A stretch of 8,519 nt of DNA from Anaerotignum sp. GTDB lineage: Bacteria; Bacillota; Clostridia; Lachnospirales; Anaerotignaceae. Under the pieces are notes generated by a model. The model was not told the DNA's origin, made no database searches, and saw only the letters and a list, made by a program, of their open reading frames with translations. Both the position numbers and the translations under genes were made by a program. The stretch spans positions 1-8,519 of the forward strand of contig JAHHTX010000084.1 in NCBI GenBank assembly GCA_020024255.1, in the 5' to 3' direction. Positions 1-4,667 of this stretch are shown here, one piece after another (position 1 is the first letter of the stretch; every line of letters starts with the position of its first letter).

Positions 1-2
1 TT

Positions 3-170
3 TCAAAAAAGCGGAAGGGGTTGGGAAAAGAAGGGTTTCCCAAATGGAATCCGCAATGGGAATTCATTTCCCATGAGGAAAAGCAGAAGTTTCAAGGCTT
101 TTATGCCATGGGAACTTCTGCTTTATTCTTCTGTCTGCTCGTCAAAGCCTTGCATGAAATGAGGCTTTGA
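3..170 (+). CDS. Possible C-terminal end of a gene entering from the left (uncertain)
   Basis: The third plus frame is open from the window edge to a TGA at 168-170, giving about 55 residues. The translation is protein-like: a basic, aromatic stretch (KWNPQWEFISHEEK), then a hydrophobic segment (FYAMGTSALFFCLLVKAL) that could be a last membrane helix, and a short tail ending HEMRL. Against this, the last 90 bases contain two perfect inverted repeats (80-124 and 140-172) that look more like intergenic structure, and two other frames are also open for part of the stretch. No start codon or domain is visible. I recognise no family, and the gene may really end before the window or may not exist. 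Confidence 0.3.
   Translation, partial: SKKRKGLGKEGFPKWNPQWEFISHEEKQKFQGFYAMGTSALFFCLLVKALHEMRL
80..124. repeat. Perfect 12-bp inverted repeat (hairpin 1 of the left-edge cluster)
   Basis: AAAGCAGAAGTT at 80-91 is the exact reverse complement of AACTTCTGCTTT at 113-124, with a 21-nt loop in which GGC (97-99 region) can pair with GCC further on. The plus-strand 3' side continues as a short T-rich stretch (TTTATTCTT), so it could be a weak terminator for a gene entering from the left. It lies inside the possible partial reading frame. Confidence 0.6.
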
Positions 171-172
171 CG
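140..172. repeat. Perfect 11-bp inverted repeat (hairpin 2 of the left-edge cluster)
   Basis: CGTCAAAGCCT at 140-150 pairs exactly with AGGCTTTGACG at 162-172 around an 11-nt loop. There is no U-run after it, so on its own it is not an intrinsic terminator. A smaller hairpin follows at once (CGAC TTT GTCG at 181-191, flanked by GGG and CCC), leading into the terminator at 200-232. Confidence 0.6.
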
Positions 173-199
173 AAGGGGGACGACTTTGTCGACACCCTC

Positions 200-232
200 A
201 AGCGGCAGTTTCTGTAAAACTGCCGCTTTTTT
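200..232 (+). terminator. Intrinsic terminator, plus-strand oriented
   Basis: A perfect 12-bp stem (AAGCGGCAGTTT 200-211 / AAACTGCCGCTT 217-228) with a 5-nt loop is followed by further Ts, making a run of six T (227-232). This is a textbook rho-independent terminator for transcription entering from the left. It sits 8 bases beyond the stop codon of the minus-strand secreted-protein gene, so it may also stop that gene's transcript, but the U-run on that strand is only two bases. Confidence 0.75.
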
Positions 233-240
233 CGTACAAA

Positions 241-927
241 TTATGCAACTTCTCCCCTATCTGAACAATAAAACTCTACTGTCTGCGATTTCGGGAACTT
301 AATACCTGCAATCTCCATTTCTCCAAAAACAGTCACCACACAAGTTCTGCCGCAGTCTATAAAACGGTATTGATATCCCGTTTGTGTCCAATTATCTTGG
401 GTATCCACAGCAGAAGAGGAAATTTCACGAAGTCCTGAAAATTCCTGTCTGTCTGTAAAAACATTATACTGTGTGGTAAATTTTCCTGTGACCAAAATAC
501 GATAGTTCTTTTTCTGTTCTTCAACAATCATCTGCTTTTCAGCCAAAAGCGTAGAAATATCTTCCGGACTTTGGTTGTCTACACGATGTTGGTCAATGAC
601 TGCCTGTGCCAATTCTCCGTCATATTCCGTTACGGGCATACCTGCCGCATCGCACTGCATATCCCAATTTGCAATAGCCGTAATCAGTTTACGATATTCT
701 TTCGGTGTCATCCAGTCCTCTTCTGTAAACTCCTCCATGGGAAGAATAGAAATATCCATGTTGGTTTCTGCTGCAACCTCTGCCACAATTTTTTGGTATT
801 CTTGATAATATGCCGCTTTTGTTGCATCATCTAAAGGTTTTTCTGCACCCCATACAGTTTTGTATGTGCCCATACTGCCCACTGCCATAAGGCAGGCAAG
901 CAAAATAGCTGTCCCTTTCTTTTTCAT
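241..927 (-). CDS. Secreted protein of unknown function
   Basis: This encodes a 228-residue protein. The start at 927 is chosen because GGAGGA lies about 7 nt upstream and a typical Sec signal peptide follows: MKKK, a hydrophobic core at residues 6-20, and a likely signal peptidase I site near residues 25-28 (VWG|A or GA|EK). An upstream in-frame start at 1005 would bury the signal. The mature part has an acidic, helical N-terminal half (about 30-140) with Asp/Glu-rich segments, then a beta-rich C-terminal half (about 142-222) with three cysteines at 192, 196 and 221 that could form disulfides. A Cys at residue 12 preceded by LLA resembles a lipobox but is probably too early for a lipoprotein. 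The stop is TAA at 241-243. It lies 93 nt downstream of the alcohol dehydrogenase on the same strand, so co-transcription is possible. I recognise no domain; it could be an enzyme-like or surface protein. Confidence 0.85.
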   Translation of the reverse strand: MKKKGTAILLACLMAVGSMGTYKTVWGAEKPLDDATKAAYYQEYQKIVAEVAAETNMDISILPMEEFTEEDWMTPKEYRKLITAIANWDMQCDAAGMPVTEYDGELAQAVIDQHRVDNQSPEDISTLLAEKQMIVEEQKKNYRILVTGKFTTQYNVFTDRQEFSGLREISSSAVDTQDNWTQTGYQYRFIDCGRTCVVTVFGEMEIAGIKFPKSQTVEFYCSDRGEVA

Positions 928-966
928 GATATTCTCCTCCTTTTTTCTCACTTTGTGCTTATGACA

Positions 967-995
967 GAAAAAATATTGATTCATAGCAAGAATCA
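967..995 (-). terminator. Weak hairpin with U-run after the alcohol dehydrogenase (tentative)
   Basis: Read on the minus strand, TGATTC and GAATCA form a 6-bp A/T-rich stem (990-995 with 977-982) with a 7-nt loop, followed after ATA by a run of six U (968-973). It may partly terminate the dehydrogenase transcript before the secreted-protein gene, but the stem is short and readthrough is likely. Confidence 0.3.
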
Positions 996-1020
996 CAAAA
1001 CGCAAAATTCCCCGCTATAC

Positions 1021-2190
1021 TTAGGAAAAGGATTTTTCGTAGATAGAAAGACAGTCTGCAAAAGGCATTTCCGCAGGGTCGCCACGGAACAAACCGCCCA
1101 TAGTTTCATATGCCATTTTGGTATATTCTTCCAAATCTTCTTTCTTGATGCCATAATCAGACATTTTCAACTGGTCTACATGGCAAGCAACCTTCAATTT
1201 ATGCAGTTCTTCCACAAAGTCCATAGGCTTGTCCGCATGAGGATTTCCCAAAGCCTTTGCCATATCAATGAGCCGTTTGTCGGCAACACCACGCTCTGCC
1301 CAATACGTATAGTAGGCTTCACAAAGCATAATCAATCCTGCCCCATGCTCCAACTTGGGATTTTTTCCGCTCAGAGGGTGTTCCATGGCGTGTTCGGAAA
1401 TACAGCCGCCAATGCTTTCAGACATACCCGAAAGCGTATTGGCAAGGGCAACGTCCTCTCTTGCCTCTTTGTCATTGCCATCTTCTACAGCTTTGGCAAG
1501 GCTCTTGCCAATAAGTTCAATGGCTTTCAGTGCATACAAATCGTTAATTGGATTTGTTCTGCAATTCAGATACCCTTCTGTGCTGTGAAACAGTGCATCA
1601 AAGCCTTGATATGCTGTAAGCTCTGCCGGTACGGACGCCATCAAATCCGGATCTACAATAGACAATACGGGGAATGTATCATCATAGCCAAAACCAATCT
1701 TCTCCCCTGTTTCCCCATTTGTCACGACTGCCCAAGGGTCTGCCTCTGTGCCTGTACCTGCTGTTGTGGTAATGGCAACAATGGGAAGAGGTGTATGCTC
1801 TGCATTTTTGCCACCGCCTGTACCGCCAACAATATAATCCCAAAAACGCCCCTCATTTGTACACATAACCGCAATGGCTTTTGCAGAATCAATAACAGAG
1901 CCGCCACCCAAGCCAATGATAAAGTCACAGCCTTCTGCTTTTGCCAATGCTGCCCCTTCCATCACATGACATTCCAACGGATTGGGAAGTATCTTGTCAA
2001 ACAGCACATGAGAAACTTCTGCTTTATCCAGCTGTGCCAAAAGGCGGTCAAGATAGCCGTATTTCTTTACAGATGTTCCTGAAGAAATCACAACGAGTGC
2101 CTTTTTCCCCGGCAGCTTCTGTTTGGAAAGTCGGTCAAGCTGTCCGCTTCCAAAAAGTACCTTAGAAGGAATGTAGTATTGAAACTTCAT
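1021..2190 (-). CDS. Iron-containing alcohol dehydrogenase (butanol dehydrogenase-like)
   Basis: This 389-residue protein belongs to the group III iron-dependent alcohol dehydrogenase family, which reduces aldehydes to alcohols with NAD(P)H in the cytoplasm. Its length is normal for the family. The N-terminal nucleotide-binding domain carries GGGSVIDSAK at residues 95-104 and TTTAGTGTE at 141-149. The C-terminal helical domain carries the metal site: Asp198 and His202 (DALFH), His267 and His282 (LEHG), with His271 as the family's likely catalytic histidine. The start at 2190 has AAAGGAGC 9 nt upstream; the upstream in-frame ATG at 2247 has no such site and would add an unusual hydrophobic tail. 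It has its own promoter and lies downstream of the rex terminator. Substrate (ethanol, butanol, propanol or a diol) cannot be told from sequence. The likely role is disposal of reducing equivalents in fermentation, fitting its position beside Rex. Confidence 0.93.
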   Translation of the reverse strand: MKFQYYIPSKVLFGSGQLDRLSKQKLPGKKALVVISSGTSVKKYGYLDRLLAQLDKAEVSHVLFDKILPNPLECHVMEGAALAKAEGCDFIIGLGGGSVIDSAKAIAVMCTNEGRFWDYIVGGTGGGKNAEHTPLPIVAITTTAGTGTEADPWAVVTNGETGEKIGFGYDDTFPVLSIVDPDLMASVPAELTAYQGFDALFHSTEGYLNCRTNPINDLYALKAIELIGKSLAKAVEDGNDKEAREDVALANTLSGMSESIGGCISEHAMEHPLSGKNPKLEHGAGLIMLCEAYYTYWAERGVADKRLIDMAKALGNPHADKPMDFVEELHKLKVACHVDQLKMSDYGIKKEDLEEYTKMAYETMGGLFRGDPAEMPFADCLSIYEKSFS

Positions 2191-2214
2191 AAAATCACGC
2201 TCCTTTTTGAGAAA

Positions 2215-2223
2215 AGTATACCA
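2215..2223 (-). promoter_or_regulatory. Extended -10 promoter of the alcohol dehydrogenase gene
   Basis: On the minus strand TGG-TATACT gives an extended -10 element (TGn plus a 5/6 match to TATAAT), about 25 nt before the start codon. The upstream region is T-rich with no good -35 hexamer, as is common for extended -10 promoters. No TTGTTAA-type Rex half-site is visible nearby. Confidence 0.55.
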
Positions 2224-2262
2224 TAAAACAAAAACAGTAAAAAGCAATTCTTTTCAGAAAAT

Positions 2263-2304
2263 AAAAAAAACGGCATAAAAGCACAACCCTTTTTTATACC
2301 GTTT
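2263..2304 (-). terminator. Intrinsic terminator of rex
   Basis: On the minus strand AAACGGTATAAAA (2304-2292) pairs with TTTTATGCCGTTT (2280-2268). The single mismatch in DNA is a G-U pair in this RNA, which indicates the minus strand as the functional orientation. It is followed by a run of U (2270-2263). It starts about 30 nt after the rex stop codon and separates rex from the alcohol dehydrogenase. Confidence 0.75.
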
Positions 2305-2334
2305 CTTTTTCCCCTGTAAAATGCGGAAAACAAA

Positions 2335-3048
2335 TCATTCTTCTTTTCCTTTATCTTCTCTCACTCTAGGCTCTATGGGAACATCATGTGACAAATGATG
2401 CAGGTTATCATCTGCTCCATACATATCATTGATTTTATACAGCAGTGCCATCAAGCTGTCTGTCAAATGAACATTCTCCACCACAACATCATCGGAAACC
2501 TGTAAATCCACATGACTAAAATTCCACATGCCTTTAACGCCCCATTTTGCCAAATCGTTGGCAACCTTTACAGCCTGTGTTCTTGGCAAAGTCAAAATTG
2601 CCACATCAACATCATGGTTTTTCACATATTCCTCCATAGTATCCACATCATATATCTCCACACCACGGATAATCATGCCAACAAGACGGGGATTTACATC
2701 AAAAACCGCTCTAATTACAAATCCTCTTTTTTCAAAGTTCGTGTAATTTACCAATGCCTGTCCGATATTACCGCCGCCAATTACAATCATATTATATACT
2801 TTGTCAAGCCCTAATATTTTCTTGATTTCATTGTAAAGATATTCTACATTATACCCATATCCTTGCTGACCAAAACCACCAAAATTATTAAAATCCTGAC
2901 GAATCTGGGATGCTGTAATGTTCATCTTCGCACTGAGTCCTTTAGAAGATATTCTGGTAATATCACTTTCCAGCAAATCACCCAAATACCGATAATATCT
3001 TGGTAATCTGTTTATGACTGCCGGCGAAATCTTTTTTTCATTATCCAT
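2335..3048 (-). CDS. rex: Redox-sensing transcriptional repressor Rex
   Basis: This 237-residue protein matches the Rex family in length and layout. Residues 7-70 form a winged-helix DNA-binding domain with the family's typical run of landmarks: ISPAVINRLPRYYRYL, then SAKMNITASQIRQDF and FGGFGQQGYGY. Residues 85-190 form a Rossmann fold with the dinucleotide loop VIGGGNIGQAL (89-99) and an acidic residue after the second strand (AVFDVNP, Asp117). Rex dimers bind operators when NAD+ is high and release them when NADH rises, so fermentative dehydrogenase genes are switched on. The ATG at 3048 is preferred because AGAGAGGA lies about 10 nt upstream; the in-frame GTG at 3069 overlaps that site and has none of its own. 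It has its own promoter and terminator, so it is a single-gene unit. The palindromes in its promoter suggest autoregulation. The tail (about 210-237) is charged and probably disordered. Confidence 0.96.
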   Translation of the reverse strand: MDNEKKISPAVINRLPRYYRYLGDLLESDITRISSKGLSAKMNITASQIRQDFNNFGGFGQQGYGYNVEYLYNEIKKILGLDKVYNMIVIGGGNIGQALVNYTNFEKRGFVIRAVFDVNPRLVGMIIRGVEIYDVDTMEEYVKNHDVDVAILTLPRTQAVKVANDLAKWGVKGMWNFSHVDLQVSDDVVVENVHLTDSLMALLYKINDMYGADDNLHHLSHDVPIEPRVREDKGKEE

Positions 3049-3083
3049 ACTATACAAATCCTCTCTCACTCAATTTATAATAT

Positions 3084-3113
3084 AGTATATCACTTCTGTG
3101 ATTTTATTGTCAA
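3084..3113 (-). promoter_or_regulatory. Sigma-A type promoter of rex
   Basis: On the minus strand a perfect -35 TTGACA (3113-3108) is separated by 18 bp from TATACT (3089-3084), a 5/6 match to the -10 consensus. Transcription would begin about 30 nt before the chosen rex start codon. Two palindromes lie within the promoter. Confidence 0.75.
3089..3102. promoter_or_regulatory. Palindrome in the rex promoter spacer (candidate operator)
   Basis: ATCAC-TTCT-GTGAT is a perfect 5-bp inverted repeat lying between the -35 and -10 boxes. A dimeric repressor bound here would block RNA polymerase. The half-site does not match a factor I can name. Confidence 0.35.
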
Positions 3114-3118
3114 CAATA
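3105..3118. promoter_or_regulatory. Palindrome over the rex -35 (candidate operator)
   Basis: TATTGT-CA-ACAATA is a perfect 6-bp inverted repeat with a 2-nt centre covering the -35 hexamer. The half-site resembles TTGT/ACAA of Rex operators, but the standard spacing (TTGTTAA, 4 nt, TTAACAA) is not present, so the bound protein is uncertain. Confidence 0.4.
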
Positions 3119-3129
3119 TCCACTGTTTC

Positions 3130-3148
3130 TTTACGCCACCTGCGTAAA
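3130..3148. repeat. Inverted repeat upstream of the rex promoter
   Basis: TTTACGC (3130-3136) and GCGTAAA (3142-3148) form a perfect 7-bp inverted repeat with a 5-nt centre, about 17 bp upstream of the rex -35. It could be an activator or repressor site. The rest of the interval 3149-3327 is A/T-rich and I see no gene in it; a minus-strand frame crossing it has no ribosome binding site and runs out of the terminator stem. Confidence 0.35.
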
Positions 3149-3327
3149 ATATGCAGGAAATATACAGCCATCTGTCTGCCCCATTCAAGTCCTCCAAAAT
3201 TCCTTCCGTGCTGCCAAAACCGCCATTTTTTCCCGATTTTTGGATACAGTATACTCTGTTTCGCTTTGCAAAATCCGACCCATTGATAAATAAAAATCAT
3301 TTCAAAAAATTTTTTATAAAATTTGAG

Positions 3328-3359
3328 AAAAAGTCTTGGAGAAAACTCCAAGACTTTTT
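3328..3359 (-). terminator. Strong intrinsic terminator of the lipoprotein/TSUP unit
   Basis: A perfect 14-bp stem (AAAAAGTCTTGGAG 3328-3341 / CTCCAAGACTTTTT 3346-3359) with an AAAA loop and a U-run on either strand. It starts 13 nt after the stop codon of the second TSUP half and insulates rex from that unit. Confidence 0.85.
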
Positions 3360-3372
3360 CCAATGCTTTTGG

Positions 3373-3744
3373 CTATGAGGATTGTTTTTTCTTTTTGAAA
3401 ATTTCCGAAAGTCCCATAAGAAACAGAAAACCCCCGAAAATCTTTTTCAGCGTACTGCCATCTAAGGACACAGCAAGTAAAGCCCCTGCCACTGCTCCAA
3501 ACAGTCCCCACAAAATCACGGGTTTGGCTGTTTTTGTTTCAATATTCCCTTCTTTTGCATGGACAAAAAGTGCTATAACCGCAGTAGGCAGAAAATACAC
3601 TAGGTTAATTCCCTGTACCTGCTGCTGTGACAGGTCTGTAAGGAGCAGAAGGGCAGGAATAAGAAGGGTACCGCCACCAATACCCATACCACTCAATATT
3701 CCTGCCGCCACTCCAGCCAAAACAATACCGACTATCCCTAACAA
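3373..3744 (-). CDS. TauE/SafE (TSUP) transporter, half-length subunit 2
   Basis: This 123-residue membrane protein corresponds to one repeat of the TSUP family, whose usual members have about 250 residues in two repeats and carry sulfite, sulfoacetate or other anions across the membrane. It has about four hydrophobic segments (roughly 2-36 including the Gly-rich turn, 45-63, 74-93 and 101-116) and ends in a lysine tail (KKKKQSS). The family's glycine signature GIGGG is at residues 21-25. I choose a TTG start at 3744: GAGG lies 8 nt upstream, and it places the glycine motif at exactly the same residues as in the partner. It overlaps the end of subunit 1 by 7 nt (TTG inside CTTTGTTAG), implying translational coupling. 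A longer in-frame extension upstream is antisense-like noise in the partner's frame. The alternative is one gene broken by a frameshift, but the good start signals argue against this. Substrate unknown. Confidence 0.8.
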   Translation of the reverse strand: MLGIVGIVLAGVAAGILSGMGIGGGTLLIPALLLLTDLSQQQVQGINLVYFLPTAVIALFVHAKEGNIETKTAKPVILWGLFGAVAGALLAVSLDGSTLKKIFGGFLFLMGLSEIFKKKKQSS

Positions 3745-4091
3745 AGCATGAGCCTCACAGACGCAATTATCATAAATATGCCAAAAATACGGTGCAGCCA
3801 AACACCGCTGATTTTTTTCAGAAATTTTGCCCCAAGAAAGCCGCCCAAAAGTCCGCCAACAGAGGCAATAATGGCTGTCTGCCAGACAATATTCCCTTTC
3901 CATAAATAAATGATAAGGGAAAGAAGGGAAAGGGGAAGGATGACGGCAATTGCTGTGGCGTGTGCATGATGTTCTTCTATGCCCAAGGTACGCTCCATGG
4001 CAGGAACGGCAATGGTACCGCCGCCGGAGCCGAAAAGCCCGTTGGCAAAGCCGGTCAAAATCCCCACAAGCCATACCTTTCGGTTTTTCAT
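3738..4091 (-). CDS. TauE/SafE (TSUP) transporter, half-length subunit 1
   Basis: This 117-residue inner-membrane protein is one TSUP repeat. The N-terminus MKNRK is followed by a first hydrophobic segment containing GFANGLFGSGGG, with GSGGG at residues 21-25, then VPAME and a His-rich stretch HHAHATAIA (41-49). Further hydrophobic segments lie at about 48-64, 71-88 and 100-116, with KFLKK between the last two. The start at 4091 has AAGGCGGTG 5 nt upstream. Its stop (TAG, 3738) lies inside the start of subunit 2, and each protein has about half the family's normal length, so the two probably associate as a heterodimer equivalent to a full transporter. Known full-length TSUP proteins have the same two-repeat plan in one chain. 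The gene follows the lipoprotein by 22 nt, so all three are likely one transcript. The exported or imported anion cannot be deduced. Confidence 0.85.
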   Translation of the reverse strand: MKNRKVWLVGILTGFANGLFGSGGGTIAVPAMERTLGIEEHHAHATAIAVILPLSLLSLIIYLWKGNIVWQTAIIASVGGLLGGFLGAKFLKKISGVWLHRIFGIFMIIASVRLMLC

Positions 4092-4113
4092 GGAATCACC
4101 GCCTTACTAAAGG

Positions 4114-4467
4114 TTATACGGCATTTCTGCCGGTATTGCCGTCTACGGCATCTCGCACCGTATCCGTAACCGGATTGTTTTCCACTGCATTTTTGATATC
4201 CTCTGCACCTCGTGTCACACTCCGTTTCACATCTTGCCCAAAGGATTTATCATTGGCTCTCGGTGTGCCATAGCTGCTTCTGTCCTCCGTGTAGTAACTG
4301 CTTCTGCCTGTATTGATACCGTAGCCATCCCAATAGACATTACTGCCATAAACATCATTAGGATTATTTCCTGTTGCACCGCCCAGATTGTTGGTGCTGT
4401 TTTGACCACAGCCTGCCAGAGAACATAAGGCAACTACAGAAAGTATGCCTGCAATTTGTTTTTTCAT
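4114..4467 (-). CDS. Small lipoprotein of unknown function
   Basis: This 117-residue protein begins with a lipoprotein signal peptide: MKKQ, a hydrophobic core, and lipobox LAGC with the lipidated cysteine at residue 20. The mature part starts with an Asn/Gly/Ser/Tyr-rich low-complexity region (about 21-68), then a more charged segment (about 70-112) containing DIKNAVENNPVTDTVRDAVDG that may form a short helix. The start at 4467 has AAGGAGGT (4477-4484) 9 nt upstream. It is the first gene of a minus-strand unit with the two TSUP halves, 22 nt before the first of them. It should be anchored on the outer face of the cytoplasmic membrane. Too small and low in complexity to be a typical solute-binding protein, it has no domain I recognise; a spacer or partner for the transporter is only a guess. 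Confidence 0.85.
   Translation of the reverse strand: MKKQIAGILSVVALCSLAGCGQNSTNNLGGATGNNPNDVYGSNVYWDGYGINTGRSSYYTEDRSSYGTPRANDKSFGQDVKRSVTRGAEDIKNAVENNPVTDTVRDAVDGNTGRNAV
4118..4150 (-). other. Alternative hairpins at the lipoprotein/TSUP junction
   Basis: TGCCGT at 4137-4142 can pair with ACGGCA at 4145-4150 or with ACGGCA at 4118-4123, and the latter can instead pair with TGCCG at 4128-4132. These choices exclude one another. They cover the last codons of the lipoprotein gene and lie just upstream of the ribosome binding site of TSUP subunit 1. This may tune expression between the genes, or may only reflect the repeated coding of similar dipeptides. Confidence 0.35.
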
Positions 4468-4601
4468 CAGAAATCTACCTCCTTAAATAAAAAAAATATT
4501 TGCCTTCTTATTGTCTGCCTGAATAAGTGAAACATTCGCACTTTTTTATGGAAGGATGTTTAATTTTTGGCAGTTCTGCGGATAGTATGAAAAAGAAAAA
4601 A

Positions 4602-4631
4602 TTGATAAAATTATTAAAAACAGATGATAAA
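4602..4631 (+). promoter_or_regulatory. Possible malQ promoter in the divergent intergenic region
   Basis: TTGATA (5/6 match to -35) is followed after 18 bp by GATAAA (4/6 match to -10), giving a leader of about 30 nt before the malQ start. The remaining part of the 200-bp divergent region is A/T-rich; I could not assign a convincing promoter to the lipoprotein gene on the other strand. Confidence 0.35.
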
Positions 4632-4667
4632 AATTCCTTTAAAAATTTTAAAAAAGGAGATACCATA

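Noticed and set aside
955..2082. A 375-codon plus-strand open frame opposite the alcohol dehydrogenase
   Set aside because: It is antisense to a gene with intact catalytic and metal-binding motifs, lacks a ribosome binding site, and its cysteine/histidine-rich composition is typical of a shadow frame.
3070..3363. A 97-codon minus-strand frame between the TSUP genes and rex
   Set aside because: It starts within the stem of a strong terminator, has no ribosome binding site, and spans the rex promoter; composition is basic and aromatic without domain features.
3745..4074. N-terminal extension of TSUP subunit 2 in its own frame across subunit 1
   Set aside because: The extension is Arg/Cys/His-rich, not membrane-like, and overlaps the clearly coding frame of subunit 1; a start at 3744 aligns with the family repeat.
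4527..4667. 47-codon N-terminal extension of malQ
   Set aside because: The AAGGAGA site before 4668 and the family's usual N-terminus favour the internal ATG; the extension spans the probable promoter.
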